A stretch of 64,000 nt of DNA from Cellulosimicrobium sp. Marseille-Q4280 (GTDB taxonomy: Bacteria > Actinomycetota > Actinomycetes > Actinomycetales > Cellulomonadaceae), in the NCBI RefSeq assembly GCF_943181405.1, contig NZ_CALPBY010000007.1, positions 62,001-126,000 of the forward strand, in the 5' to 3' direction. The first letter of the stretch is position 1. Every line of letters starts with the position of its first letter. Shown one piece after another: positions 25,026 to 35,443 of this stretch. The notes beneath the pieces were generated by a model. The model was not told where the DNA came from. It worked only from the letters and a program-made list of their open reading frames with translations, and ran no database searches. The position numbers and the translations under genes were made by a program.

Positions 25026-26236
25026 GTCGGTTCACCTTCGATGGACGGGACGGGGGCGACCGCGAGGCCGTCGGTGGCCATGTCGGTCGCGCCGAGCGCG
25101 AGGGCGAGGGCTCCGAGGATCTCGGCGCGGGGGCCCAGCTCGGACGCGAGCACCTCGACGGGAGCGATGGTGTTGGGCACCAGATGGCGACGCAGCGACT
25201 CGCGGAACGGGGCGAGGAGCACGTCCCCGGTCTCTGCGAGCTCCCCGCCGACGACGATCGCCCGCGGGTTCAGCGTCGTCGCGAGGGCGGCGACGACCGA
25301 CCCCACCCGGTCGCCGGCGTCGGCGACGACGCGTCGGCAGCCGGGGTCGCCGTCGAGCGCCCCCTGCACGAGGTCGCGCAGCGTCAGCTCGCCGTGGCTC
25401 GTGCGCACGAGCGCGAGCAGGGCGGCGGAACCGACGACGGTCTCGAGGCAGCCGCGGTTGCCGCAGCGGCAGATCGGGCCGGTGGGGTCGACCTGGACGT
25501 GCCCGATCTCGCCCGCGGTTCCCGCGTAGCCGCGGTGCAGGCGCCCGCCGAGGACGATGCCCGCTCCGGTGCCGTGGGAGACGCGGACGAAGATCGAGTC
25601 GCGGTGGCTGCGGGTCGCGCCGAGCTCGTGCTCCGCGAGCGCGGCGAGGTTGGCGTCGTTGTCGACGACGACCGGCCGGGCGAGGCGCTTGGCGAGCACC
25701 TGACCCACGTGGATCCCGTCCCAGCCCCGGAGCACGCCGGGCACCGAGATCATGCCCGTGTCCTCGTCGACCGGGGCGGGGAGCGCGACACCGACGCTGA
25801 GGAGCTCGTCCACGCCCGCGCCGACGCGCTCCAGGAGCTCGACGACGAGGAGTGCGGCCCGGTCGAGGCCGGTGTCGACGCGGTGGTCGACGGGGAGCGG
25901 CATCCGTTGCTCGGCGAGGATCTCGCGCGTCGGGTCGCCGAGCGCCACGGTGAGGTGGCGCTGCCCGAACTGCACCGCGCCGACGACGCCGAGCCGTCGC
26001 GCGAGCGTGACCATCTGGGCGCGCCGCCCCGACCGGGACGCCGGGTGGGTCTCCACGACCCCGGCGCCGGTGAGCTCCTTGACGATCGTCGAGACGGTCG
26101 CCGTGGAGAGGCCGGTCGCCTCGGCGAGCTCGACCTGGGTGAGCCCGCCGTAGCGCCGGACGGCATCCACGATCCGGTGTCGGTTCGCTTCTCGGAGGGA
26201 GGTCTGCGAACCGGGGGTGGACCGGTCGCTGTTCAC
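25022..26236 (-). CDS. ROK family transcriptional repressor
   Basis: A 404-residue ROK protein. An N-terminal winged helix (GLTQVELAEATGLSTATVS, about residues 30-50) precedes the sugar-kinase-like fold with VDNDANLAALAEHELGA, SHGTGAGIVLGG and the zinc motif CRCGNRGCLE. Such proteins (NagC, Mlc and XylR types) bind sugar or sugar phosphate and release DNA. It is transcribed away from the sugar importer genes at 26.5 kb, the probable target. GTG 26236 was preferred because TAGCCT lies 7 bases upstream (leaderless) and the protein then has normal length; the open frame to 26899 is not homologous. Confidence 0.92.
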   Translation of the reverse strand: MNSDRSTPGSQTSLREANRHRIVDAVRRYGGLTQVELAEATGLSTATVSTIVKELTGAGVVETHPASRSGRRAQMVTLARRLGVVGAVQFGQRHLTVALGDPTREILAEQRMPLPVDHRVDTGLDRAALLVVELLERVGAGVDELLSVGVALPAPVDEDTGMISVPGVLRGWDGIHVGQVLAKRLARPVVVDNDANLAALAEHELGATRSHRDSIFVRVSHGTGAGIVLGGRLHRGYAGTAGEIGHVQVDPTGPICRCGNRGCLETVVGSAALLALVRTSHGELTLRDLVQGALDGDPGCRRVVADAGDRVGSVVAALATTLNPRAIVVGGELAETGDVLLAPFRESLRRHLVPNTIAPVEVLASELGPRAEILGALALALGATDMATDGLAVAPVPSIEGEPT

Positions 26237-26243
26237 AGGCCGC

Positions 26244-26249
26244 AGGCTA
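26244..26249 (-). promoter_or_regulatory. -10 hexamer TAGCCT of the ROK gene, likely leaderless
   Basis: TAGCCT lies 7 bases before GTG 26236 on the minus strand, with no Shine-Dalgarno sequence. Confidence 0.5.
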
Positions 26250-26309
26250 CACCGTCCGAAGTCCGCGTCGAGGCGGTGACAGGCGGTGACGGCCCGCCTA
26301 TGAGCATGA

Positions 26310-26324
26310 GTTCGACCTTCGAAC
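26310..26324. promoter_or_regulatory. Candidate ROK operator
   Basis: GTTCGACCTTCGAAC is a perfect dyad with 6-bp arms and a 3-base centre. It sits between the divergent ROK and importer promoters, 61 bases right of the ROK -10 and 30 bases left of the importer -35. Position suggests control of one or both; binding by the adjacent ROK protein is an inference. Confidence 0.45.
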
Positions 26325-26353
26325 ACAAAATGGTTACGACGCGTTGGGAGCGC

Positions 26354-26383
26354 TTGACCATCGAACTCAGCCAGGGCTACGTT
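26354..26383 (+). promoter_or_regulatory. Promoter of the sugar importer operon
   Basis: TTGACC (26354-26359) and TACGTT (26378-26383) are 18 bases apart. Transcription would start near 26390, leaving a leader of about 105 bases before the binding-protein gene, which has a good ribosome site. Confidence 0.55.
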
Positions 26384-26495
26384 CCGTGGCGTGCCGCGTG
26401 GGAGCGCGACCGCCCGACGACGGGCGGCGCTCGACCACGGCCCGTCGTGCCGCCCGGTTCGGGAGGCACGACCTTCGACGACGAAAGGGAAGACG

Positions 26496-27620
26496 ATGAC
26501 GTCCGTGCGCAGAAAGGTCGCCGCGATCGCGGGGACAGCCCTCCTCCTCGGCTCCATCGCCGCGTGCAGCTCCGAGCGCGCCAGCGACTCCGGTGACGGC
26601 GAGACGGCTGCCGACTCCGGCGACACCCTCGTCGGCATCGCGATGCCGACGCGCAGCCTCGAGCGCTGGAACAACGACGGCGAGCACCTCGAGGGCCTCC
26701 TCCAGGACGCCGGCTTCGAGACGACGCTCCAGTACGCCGACAACAAGGTCGACCAGCAGATCACCCAGCTCCAGAACATGATCAACCAGGGCGCGGACGT
26801 GCTCGTCATCGCGTCGATCGACGGCACCGCGCTCGGCCCGGTCCTGGACCAGGCGGCCGAGAACGACGTCCCGGTCATCGCGTACGACCGCCTCATCAAC
26901 GGCTCCGAGCACGTCGACTACTACGCGACGTTCGACAACGAGCTCGTCGGGACGCTGCAGGGCGAGTTCATCGTCGAGCAGCTCGACCTCGAGGGCGGTG
27001 CGGGTCCGTTCAACCTCGAGCCGTTCGCCGGGTCGCCGGACGACAACAACGCCAAGTTCTTCTTCAAGGGGGCGTGGGACGTCCTCGCGCCGTACGTCGA
27101 GTCGGGCCAGCTCGTCGTCCCGTCGGGCAAGTCGCCGGCGACGGTCGACGACTGGGACTCCATCGGCATCCAGGGCTGGGAGTCGGCCAAGGCCCAGTCC
27201 GAGATGGAGAACCGGCTCAACTCGTTCTACACGGACAAGAAGGTCGACGTCGTCCTGTCGCCCAACGACTCGCTCGCCCTGGGGATCGAGCAGGCCCTCG
27301 AGGGTGCCTCGTACACCGAGGCCGACTGGCCGATCGTCACGGGCCAGGACGCCGACGAGGCGAACGTCATGAACATGCTCGCCGGCAAGCAGTCGATGAC
27401 CGTGTGGAAGGACACGCGGACGCTCGGCGACCAGGTCGCGACGATGGTCGAGCAGATCGTCGCGGGCGACGAGGTCGAGGTCAACGACACGGAGACGTAC
27501 GACAACGGCGTCAAGGTCGTGCCGTCGTACCTCCTCGAGCCGCAGGTCGTGACGGCCGACACCGTCGAGAGCGCGCTCGTCGAGTCCGGCTTCTACACCG
27601 CCGAGCAGCTCGGGCTCTGA
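26496..27620 (+). CDS. chvE: ChvE-like sugar-binding lipoprotein
   Basis: A 374-residue periplasmic-binding-protein-like lipoprotein. The lipobox IAAC places the anchor at Cys24 after a basic n-region and hydrophobic core. The mature domain ([58 protein letters not shown]) matches the ChvE/multiple-monosaccharide group, which binds galactose, glucose, arabinose or xylose. ATG 26496 follows AAAGGGA at 26484-26490. First gene of a three-gene importer operon controlled by the divergent ROK protein; sugar specificity cannot be told from sequence. Confidence 0.92.
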   Translation: MTSVRRKVAAIAGTALLLGSIAACSSERASDSGDGETAADSGDTLVGIAMPTRSLERWNNDGEHLEGLLQDAGFETTLQYADNKVDQQITQLQNMINQGADVLVIASIDGTALGPVLDQAAENDVPVIAYDRLINGSEHVDYYATFDNELVGTLQGEFIVEQLDLEGGAGPFNLEPFAGSPDDNNAKFFFKGAWDVLAPYVESGQLVVPSGKSPATVDDWDSIGIQGWESAKAQSEMENRLNSFYTDKKVDVVLSPNDSLALGIEQALEGASYTEADWPIVTGQDADEANVMNMLAGKQSMTVWKDTRTLGDQVATMVEQIVAGDEVEVNDTETYDNGVKVVPSYLLEPQVVTADTVESALVESGFYTAEQLGL

Positions 27621-27628
27621 GGCCGCGC

Positions 27629-27648
27629 CCGGGGTGCGCGCACCCCGG
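27629..27648 (+). repeat. Intercistronic hairpin 1 after the binding-protein gene
   Basis: Arms CCGGGGTG and CACCCCGG with a CGCG loop form a perfect 8-bp stem 8 bases after the stop. With the next hairpin it probably protects the upstream message or lowers expression of downstream genes. Confidence 0.7.
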
Positions 27649-27668
27649 ACCGGTCCGCCCGACCCGAC

Positions 27669-27700
27669 CGCGGGGCGCCGTCGACCGACGGCGCCCCGCG
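27669..27700 (+). repeat. Intercistronic hairpin 2 before the ATPase gene
   Basis: A perfect 14-bp stem (27669-27682 with 27687-27700, loop GACC) ends 18 bases before the ATPase start. It resembles a terminator without a U-tract; partial termination would give more binding protein than transporter core. Confidence 0.75.
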
Positions 27701-27718
27701 CACGAGACAGGAGCAAGG

Positions 27719-29280
<1,562 letters not shown>

Positions 29281-29284
<4 letters not shown>

Positions 29285-30453
29285 ACGTCGTCAGGGAGTA
29301 CCTCGGCCGCAACGTCCGCCAGTACGGCATCGTCGCGGCCCTGCTCGTCATCGTCCTGCTCTTCCAGGTGCTCACCGACGGGCGCCTGCTCTACCCCAAC
29401 AACGTGGCGAGCCTCGTCCAGCAGAACGCGTACGTCATGGTCCTCGCGATCGGCATGGTCATGGTGATCGTCGCCGGTCACATCGACCTCTCGGTCGGGT
29501 CGGTCGTCGCGTTCGTCGGCGGCCTGTGCGCGATCATGATGACGCAGTGGGAGCTGCCGTGGCTCGTCGCGGTGCTCCTGTCCCTCGTGGTCGGTGCGCT
29601 CGTCGGCATGTGGCAGGGCTTCTGGGTCGCGTACGTCGGGATCCCCGCCTTCATCGTCACGCTCGCGGGCATGCTCGTGTTCCGCGGGCTCGCGATCGTC
29701 CTCGTCGGGACGACCGTCGCCGGCCTGCCCGAGGGGTTCAAGGCCATCAGCAACGGGTCCGTCCCGAACTGGTTCGGGTTCGTCGGCGACCTCGACGTCG
29801 TGACGCTCGGGATCGGGGCCATCGGCATCGCGGCGTTCGCCGTCTCCCAGTGGCGCTCGCGGACGTCGCTGCGCAAGCACGGTCTGTCGGTCGAACCGAT
29901 GTCCGCGTTCGTCATCAAGGTCGTCGTCGCCGCCGCGCTCATCGGCGTCGTGACGTACTGGCTCGCGCTGAGCGCGGGCGGCACGCCGATCGTCCTGCTC
30001 ATCGTCGGCGCGCTGATCATCGCGTACTCGTTCGTCCTCAACCGCAGCGTCTTCGGACGGCACGTCTACGCCATCGGCGGCAACCGTCACGCGGCCGTCC
30101 TCTCGGGCGTGAGCTCGCGTCATGTCGACTTCGGCATCTTCGTCAACATGGGCGTGCTGGCCGCGGTCGCCGCGGTCATCACGACGTCGCGCGCCGGGGC
30201 CGGCGTCGCCGCGGCGGGCATGAACTACGAGCTCGACGCGATCGCCGCGTGCTTCATCGGCGGCACCGCGGTGACGGGCGGCGTCGGCCGCATCTCGGGC
30301 GCGATGATCGGCGCGCTGATCATGGGCGTGCTCAACATGGGCCTGTCCATCATGGCCGTCGACGCGGCGTGGCAGCAGGCCATCAAGGGCCTCGTGCTGC
30401 TCGCCGCGGTCGCGTTCGACCTCGTGAGCAAGCGCCGCGCGTCGCTGCGCTGA
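29281..30453 (+). CDS. gguB: Sugar ABC importer permease (GguB/MmsB-like)
   Basis: A 390-residue CUT2 permease with about 10-11 membrane segments. [16 protein letters not shown] and the late [20 protein letters not shown] are family signatures, the latter close to the ATPase-contact region. It is longer than RbsC-type permeases because of an insert near residues 180-240, as in the GguB/XylH subgroup. Translationally coupled to the ATPase gene and followed by a strong terminator, it ends the operon. Confidence 0.93.
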
Positions 30454-30466
30454 CCGCACGGCCCGC

Positions 30467-30507
30467 CGGGCGCCGTCGGACACCCACCGGTGCCCGACGG
30501 CGCCCGG
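30467..30507 (+). terminator. Terminator of the sugar importer operon
   Basis: A perfect 14-bp stem (30467-30480 with 30494-30507) closes a 13-base loop 13 bases after the permease stop. Confidence 0.8.
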
Positions 30508-30548
30508 ACGCGTCCCCGGACGACCTGCCCGGGGCGTGCGGAGTGGGT

Positions 30549-30554
30549 TAGGAT
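30549..30554 (+). promoter_or_regulatory. -10 hexamer TAGGAT of the glyA leader
   Basis: TAGGAT precedes the second ZTP aptamer by about 10 bases, the same arrangement as TAGACT before the purH riboswitch. No clear -35. Confidence 0.55.
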
Positions 30555-30561
30555 CGTGCGC

Positions 30562-30657
30562 GTCGCGACTGGCGCACCCTGCCGTTCGAGCGGGGATGGT
30601 GGATCACCACCGGGGAGCGGCACGCTGTGCAGACGACGGGTCGTTCGCCTGGGCCCC
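30562..30657 (+). promoter_or_regulatory. ZTP riboswitch (pfl motif) upstream of glyA
   Basis: The aptamer blocks are clear: GCGACTGGCG at 30565-30574, a GGTGG-ATCA-CCACC stem at 30598-30611 followed by CGGGGAGC, and the 3' block TTCGCCTGGGCCCC at 30644-30657. The first internal loop carries an extra hairpin of about 20 bases, which the purH copy lacks. ZTP switches upstream of glyA are known in this class; serine hydroxymethyltransferase replenishes one-carbon units, so activation by ZMP/ZTP makes metabolic sense. The leader continues 100 bases to glyA and holds the expression platform, not resolved by eye. Confidence 0.88.
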
Positions 30658-30758
30658 GGGTCACCCCTTGGTGGGTGCGTACCCGGTTGCGGACCGGATG
30701 CCACCGACCGACAAGCATCTCCACCGAGACACCGCTGCCCAGACCGCGAGGAGACGCC

Positions 30759-32060
30759 ATGAGCGCCCAGCCCGTTGACCGCCCGTCGCAGACCGTCCTG
30801 AACACCCCGCTCGCCGAGCTCGACCCGGAGATCGCCGCGGTACTCGACGGCGAGCTCGCGCGCCAGCGCGACACGCTCGAGATGATCGCGTCGGAGAACT
30901 TCGTCCCGCGCGCCGTCCTGCAGGCGCAGGGCTCGGTCCTCACCAACAAGTACGCCGAGGGCTACCCCGGCCGCCGCTACTACGGTGGCTGCGAGCAGGT
31001 CGACGTCGCCGAGAACCTCGCGATCGCCCGCGCCAAGGCCCTCTTCGGTGCCGAGCACGCCAACGTCCAGCCGCACTCCGGTGCCACCGCGAACGCGGCC
31101 GTGCTGCACGCCCTCATCAACAAGGGCGACAAGATCCTCGGCCTCGAGCTCGCCCACGGCGGCCACCTCACGCACGGCATGAAGATCAACTTCTCCGGCA
31201 AGCTGTACGACGTCGCGGCGTACGGCGTGGACCCGCAGTCGTACCGCATCGAGATGGACGAGGTGCGCAAGCAGGCGCTCGAGACGCGCCCCGACGTCAT
31301 CATCGGCGGCTGGTCCGCCTACCCCCGTCACCTCGACTTCGCGGCCTTCCGCGAGATCGCGGACGAGGTCGGCGCGAAGCTCTGGGTCGACATGGCGCAC
31401 TTCGCGGGCCTCGTCGCCGCGGGCCTGCACCCGTCCCCGGTGCCGTTCGCGGACGTCGTGTCCTCCACCGTGCACAAGACCATCGGCGGCCCGCGCTCCG
31501 GCTTCATCCTGAGCAAGGAGGAGTACGCCAAGAAGATCGACTCCGCCGTGTTCCCGGGCCAGCAGGGCGGCCCGCTCATGCACGTCGTCGCCGCCAAGGC
31601 CGTGTCGTTCAAGATCGCCGCGTCCGACGACTTCAAGGACCGCCAGGAGCGCACGCTGCGCGGCGCGAGCATCATCGCCGACCGCCTCGCCCAGGCCGAC
31701 GTCGCCGAGGCCGGCGTGTCCGTCCTCACCGGCGGCACCGACGTCCACCTCGTGCTCGTCGACCTGCGTCACAGCGCGCTCGACGGCCAGCAGGCCGAGG
31801 ACCTCCTGCACGAGGTCGGCATCACCGTGAACCGCAACGCCGTGCCGTTCGACCCGCGCCCGCCGCGCGTCACGTCCGGCCTGCGCATCGGCACGCCCGC
31901 GCTCGCCACGCGCGGCTTCGGCGACGCCGAGTTCACGGAGGTCGCGGAGATCATCGCGACGGCGCTGCGCGAGGGTTCCGCGGCCGACGTCGAGGGCCTG
32001 CGTCGCCGCGTCGAGGCGCTCACCGCGGACTTCCCGCTGTACCCGGACCTGCAGCAGTAG
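30759..32060 (+). CDS. glyA: Serine hydroxymethyltransferase
   Basis: A 433-residue PLP enzyme that converts serine and THF to glycine and 5,10-methylene-THF. [35 protein letters not shown] and the PLP-lysine block [14 protein letters not shown] (Lys240) are diagnostic, and the length is typical. ATG 30759 has GAGGAG 5-10 bases upstream. It lies behind a ZTP riboswitch and is followed by folD, which processes its product; a 15-bp hairpin in between could separate or tune the two. Confidence 0.97.
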   Translation: MSAQPVDRPSQTVLNTPLAELDPEIAAVLDGELARQRDTLEMIASENFVPRAVLQAQGSVLTNKYAEGYPGRRYYGGCEQVDVAENLAIARAKALFGAEHANVQPHSGATANAAVLHALINKGDKILGLELAHGGHLTHGMKINFSGKLYDVAAYGVDPQSYRIEMDEVRKQALETRPDVIIGGWSAYPRHLDFAAFREIADEVGAKLWVDMAHFAGLVAAGLHPSPVPFADVVSSTVHKTIGGPRSGFILSKEEYAKKIDSAVFPGQQGGPLMHVVAAKAVSFKIAASDDFKDRQERTLRGASIIADRLAQADVAEAGVSVLTGGTDVHLVLVDLRHSALDGQQAEDLLHEVGITVNRNAVPFDPRPPRVTSGLRIGTPALATRGFGDAEFTEVAEIIATALREGSAADVEGLRRRVEALTADFPLYPDLQQ

Positions 32061-32080
32061 TCCTTCGTCCGTGGCAGTCC

Positions 32081-32115
32081 GTCCGACGGGCGGGTCGTCG
32101 ACCCGCCCGTCGGAC
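32081..32115 (+). terminator. Hairpin between glyA and folD
   Basis: A perfect 15-bp stem (32081-32095, 32101-32115, loop CGTCG) begins 20 bases after the glyA stop. It may end the glyA transcript or allow partial read-through to folD, which has its own ribosome site but no evident promoter. Confidence 0.75.
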
Positions 32116-32206
32116 GAACCCGCGCGAGGCCCTGCGTCACGCAGGCCGCCGCAGACCACCCGTCCTGCCAACGTCATCCCGCCGCACGCCACCCGGAGGC
32201 CCGAGC

Positions 32207-33088
32207 ATGACCGCACAGATCCTCGACGGCAAGGCCACCGCCGCCACCATCAAGTCCGAGCTCCGGTCGCGCGTCGCCGCGCTGCGTGACCGCGGGGTCG
32301 TCCCCGGGCTGGGGACGATCCTCGTCGGCGAGGACCCCGGGTCCGTGTCCTACGTCGCGGGCAAGCACCGCGACTGCGCCGAGGTCGGCATCGAGTCGAT
32401 CCGCGAGGACCTGCCCGCCGACGCGACGCAGGCCGACGTCGAGGCAGCGATCGACCGCCTCAACGCCAGCCCGGCGTGCACCGGCTACATCGTCCAGCTG
32501 CCGCTGCCGCGCGGCGTCGACACGAACGCGGTGCTCGAGCGGATCGACCCCGACAAGGACGCCGACGGCCTGCACCCCACCAACCTCGGCCGCCTCGTGC
32601 TGCGCGTCAACGAGGCCGTGACCTCGCCCTTGCCGTGCACGCCCGCCGGGATCATCGAGCTCGTGCGCCGGCACGGCATCGAGCTCGCGGGCAAGGACGT
32701 CGTGGTCGTCGGGCGCGGCACCACCGTCGGCCGCTCGATCGGCCTGCTCCTGACGCGCCGGGAGATCAACGCGACCGTGACCCTCACGCACACCGGGACG
32801 CGCGACGTCGTCGCCCACCTGCAGGGTGCCGACGTCATCATCGCGGCCGCCGGCGTCGCGGGCTTCGTCAAGCCCGCGCACGTCAAGCGGGGCGCCGTCG
32901 TGCTCGACGTCGGCGTGAGCCGCGTCGTCGAGCCCGAGACAGGCAAGGCCCGCCTGCGCGGCGACGTCGACCCCGGCGTCGCCGAGGTCGCGGGCTGGCT
33001 CTCGCCCAACCCGGGCGGCGTCGGCCCGATGACGCGCGCCATGCTGCTCGCCAACGTCGTCGACACCGCGGAGCGCTCCTTCGCCTGA
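32207..33088 (+). CDS. folD: Methylene-THF dehydrogenase / methenyl-THF cyclohydrolase
   Basis: A 293-residue bifunctional enzyme turning 5,10-methylene-THF into 10-formyl-THF, the donor used by Pur[10 protein letters not shown] has the catalytic Lys; [45 protein letters not shown] and the C-terminal [15 protein letters not shown] are FolD signatures. ATG 32207 follows CGGAGG. It lies 147 bases after glyA and likely depends in part on the same riboswitch-controlled promoter. Confidence 0.96.
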   Translation: MTAQILDGKATAATIKSELRSRVAALRDRGVVPGLGTILVGEDPGSVSYVAGKHRDCAEVGIESIREDLPADATQADVEAAIDRLNASPACTGYIVQLPLPRGVDTNAVLERIDPDKDADGLHPTNLGRLVLRVNEAVTSPLPCTPAGIIELVRRHGIELAGKDVVVVGRGTTVGRSIGLLLTRREINATVTLTHTGTRDVVAHLQGADVIIAAAGVAGFVKPAHVKRGAVVLDVGVSRVVEPETGKARLRGDVDPGVAEVAGWLSPNPGGVGPMTRAMLLANVVDTAERSFA

Positions 33089-33098
33089 CGCGGGGCGC

Positions 33099-33104
33099 TA
33101 GGGT
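33099..33104 (+). promoter_or_regulatory. -10 hexamer TAGGGT of the MFS gene, likely leaderless
   Basis: TAGGGT ends 6 bases before ATG 33111 and lies only 11 bases after the folD stop. Confidence 0.55.
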
Positions 33105-33110
33105 GCGCCC

Positions 33111-34427
33111 ATGAGCAGCGCCGTCGCGGCCCCGGCCCGCCGCACCCGGGTCGCCGTCACCGCCGCGTACGCGGTCCAGGGCGGGGGGTTCGCCGTCGTC
33201 CTCACGAGCATCCCCGGGTACAAGGACCGCCTCGGGATGGGGGACGACGTCGTCACGCTCGTCGTGCTCGGCGTGTGCGTGTGCGCCGGGCTGGGCAGCG
33301 CCCTGTCGGGGACGGTGTCCGCCCGTCGTGGGTCGCGCGTCGCCGTGGTGGGCGGCCTCCTGCTCGCGGCGCTGGGCATCGCGGGCGCCGGCGCGGCGCC
33401 CACGTGGCCGCTCTTCTTCGCCGCGCTCGCGGCGTACGGCGTCGCGCTCGGCACGGTCGACGCGGCGATGAACATGCAGGGCATCGACGTCGAGCGGGCC
33501 TACGGGCGCAGTCTGCTCGCGTCGTTCTACGCGGCCAACGCCGCGGGCGGCGTGCTCGGGGCTCTCGCCGTGTCCGGTGCGGCGCTCGTCGGGCTGGGGC
33601 AGCCGGTCGCGCTGCCGCTCGTCGCGGCCGTCGTCGCCGTGGCGGCAGTCGTCCTCTCGTCACGTCTGGTGGGCGAGCGTGGACGGGCGCCCGACGGCGC
33701 ACCCGGGGCAGCGCGGACACCGGCGCCCGACGCCCCGCAGGGCGAGCACGACGCGGCAGCGCCGGGTGCGCGCGTGGCCGCCGGGACGATCGCGCTGCTC
33801 GGGGTCGCGATGGTCGCGTTCCCCGTCGCCGACTCGGCGATCTCCAGCTGGAGCGCTACGTTCCTGCGCGACGTGCTCGCGGCGAGCGCCGTCGTCGCAC
33901 CGCTCGGGTACGCCGCCTACCAGGCGACCCTCATCGTGTCGCGGCTCACCGGGGACCGGCTCGTCGAGCGGCTGGGTCGCGTGCGGGTCGTGCGGTGGGG
34001 CGGCGCGCTGGGCGCGCTGGGCTTCCTCGCGGTCGCCGCGGCGCCGGGCTGGCCCGTGGCGGTGCTCGGACTCGCGGTGACGGGGCTCGGGCTGGGCGTC
34101 GTCGCGCCGCTCGCGTTCTCGGCCGCAGGTGATCGTGCGCGCGAGGCGGTCGCGGCGGCACGGGGGACAGGGACGGGCTCTCCGGCGGCGGCGGCCGACG
34201 GCACCGTGGAGTCCGTGACGGACCGCGCCGTCGCGCGGCTCAACGTGTTCACCTACGTCGGTGCCGTGCTCGGCGGGGTGCTCACGGGAGTCTTCGCGAC
34301 GGCGGACCAGCTGCGCGCAGGGTTCGCGGTCCTCGCGGTGCTCGCCGCGGTGTCCGCGGTCCTCGCCGGCCGGTTCCGTCCGGTGGCCGCGGCCGCCGAC
34401 GTGAGCGGGGCCACGGTCGCGCGCTGA
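33111..34427 (+). CDS. MFS transporter
   Basis: A 438-residue major facilitator with about 12 membrane segments in two halves, split by a Pro/Ala/Asp-rich cytoplasmic loop near residues 190-220. SARRGSRVAVVGG in the first half and a matching helix-loop in the second (ERLGRVRVVRWGG) correspond to the conserved MFS loop 2-3 and 8-9 motifs. AYGVALGTVDAAMNMQG resembles the FucP/YbjJ-type subgroup. A second low-complexity insert (about residues 345-370) interrupts the last helices. Substrate unknown. The start follows from the -10 hexamer 6 bases upstream. Confidence 0.85.
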   Translation: MSSAVAAPARRTRVAVTAAYAVQGGGFAVVLTSIPGYKDRLGMGDDVVTLVVLGVCVCAGLGSALSGTVSARRGSRVAVVGGLLLAALGIAGAGAAPTWPLFFAALAAYGVALGTVDAAMNMQGIDVERAYGRSLLASFYAANAAGGVLGALAVSGAALVGLGQPVALPLVAAVVAVAAVVLSSRLVGERGRAPDGAPGAARTPAPDAPQGEHDAAAPGARVAAGTIALLGVAMVAFPVADSAISSWSATFLRDVLAASAVVAPLGYAAYQATLIVSRLTGDRLVERLGRVRVVRWGGALGALGFLAVAAAPGWPVAVLGLAVTGLGLGVVAPLAFSAAGDRAREAVAAARGTGTGSPAAAADGTVESVTDRAVARLNVFTYVGAVLGGVLTGVFATADQLRAGFAVLAVLAAVSAVLAGRFRPVAAAADVSGATVAR

Positions 34428-34516
34428 CCGCGCCGTGGGCGGTCCGTGATGGGATGTCCCGGTGCCTCGCGGCCGTCGTGATCGCGTGCGCTCCGCCATC
34501 GAGGAAGGACCTCCGC

Positions 34517-35320
34517 TTGCTCACCGTCGCCACCGCCAACGTCAACGGGATCCGCGCCGCCGTCCGGCGGGGCATGGACGCCTGGATCGACACCCGGACC
34601 CCCGACGTGCTCCTCCTGCAGGAGGTGCGTGCCCCCGACTCCGTCGTCCACGAGCTCCTCGAGGGCTGGCACGTCGCGCACCAGGCGTGCGACCTCAAGG
34701 GCCGTGCCGGGGTGGCCGTCGCCTCGCGGCTCCCCGTGCACGCGGTGCGCGTCGGGCTCGGCGCGGACGGGCCCGAGGCGCCCGTCGACACCGGCCGCTG
34801 GGTCGAGGCCGACCTCGACCTTCCCGACGGGTCGACGCTGACCGTCGTCAGCGCCTACATCCACTCAGGCACGGTGTCGCAGCCCGAGACGATGACGCAG
34901 AAGTACGCCTACCTCGAGCGGGTCACGACGCGCCTGCGCGAGCTCGCCGCCGACGGGCGTCGCGCCGTCCTCGCGGGCGACCTCAACATCGCCCACCGCA
35001 ACGCCGACATCAAGAACTGGAAGGGCAACCTGAAGAGCGCGGGCTTCCTCCCCGAGGAGCGCGCGTACGTCGACACGTGGCTCGACGAGATCGGACTCGT
35101 CGACCTCGGGCGCGCGCACGGCGGCGAGGGCCCCGGTCCGTTCACCTGGTGGTCGTGGCGCGGCCGTGCGTTCGACAACGACTCCGGCTGGCGCATCGAC
35201 TACCAGCTCGCGACGCCCGCGCTCGCCGAGCGCGCGGTCAAGGTCGAGGTCGACCGTGCGGCGTCGCACGAGGAGCGCTGGAGCGACCACGCGCCGCTCG
35301 TCGTCACGTACGACCTCTGA
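34517..35320 (+). CDS. xthA: Exodeoxyribonuclease III
   Basis: A 267-residue AP endonuclease/3' exonuclease of the EEP superfamily, acting in base-excision repair. Blocks in order: ATANVNGIRAA, VLLLQEVRAP (metal Glu), GDLNIAHRNADIKN, GWRIDYQL and WSDHAPLVV (catalytic His). A TTG at 34517 was chosen: GAGGAAGGA lies 8 bases upstream and the protein then begins LLTVATANVNG, as family members do. In-frame ATG 34454 would add 21 residues without homology and sits next to a TGGGAT -10-like hexamer (34449-34454). Convergent with the galTK gene. Confidence 0.93.
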   Translation: MLTVATANVNGIRAAVRRGMDAWIDTRTPDVLLLQEVRAPDSVVHELLEGWHVAHQACDLKGRAGVAVASRLPVHAVRVGLGADGPEAPVDTGRWVEADLDLPDGSTLTVVSAYIHSGTVSQPETMTQKYAYLERVTTRLRELAADGRRAVLAGDLNIAHRNADIKNWKGNLKSAGFLPEERAYVDTWLDEIGLVDLGRAHGGEGPGPFTWWSWRGRAFDNDSGWRIDYQLATPALAERAVKVEVDRAASHEERWSDHAPLVVTYDL

Positions 35321-35350
35321 CCTCCGTGCTCTGACTGCGCGATGGCACCA

Positions 35351-35397
35351 GGCGCTCAGGGCTCTCCGGGGCGGCCGCCCCTCCGGCCCTGAGCGCC
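35351..35397. terminator. Bidirectional terminator between xthA and galTK
   Basis: Outer 12-bp arms (35351-35362 and 35386-35397) enclose a GC-rich inner stem, between convergent genes. Confidence 0.8.
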
Positions 35398-35443
35398 CTC
35401 TGCGCGCACTCGCCGATGCGCGCCCACGGCCCGGCCCGTTCGC

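Noticed and set aside
26237-26899. N-terminal extension of the ROK protein (frame open to 26899)
   Set aside because: The extension covers the divergent promoter region and the start of the binding-protein gene; GTG 26236 has a leaderless -10 and gives normal length.
32081-32115. A third riboswitch between glyA and folD
   Set aside because: Only a simple perfect hairpin is present; none of the pfl blocks recur.
34454-34516. ATG start for exonuclease III
   Set aside because: The extra 21 residues have no counterpart in the family; TTG 34517 has a strong ribosome site and begins the conserved core.
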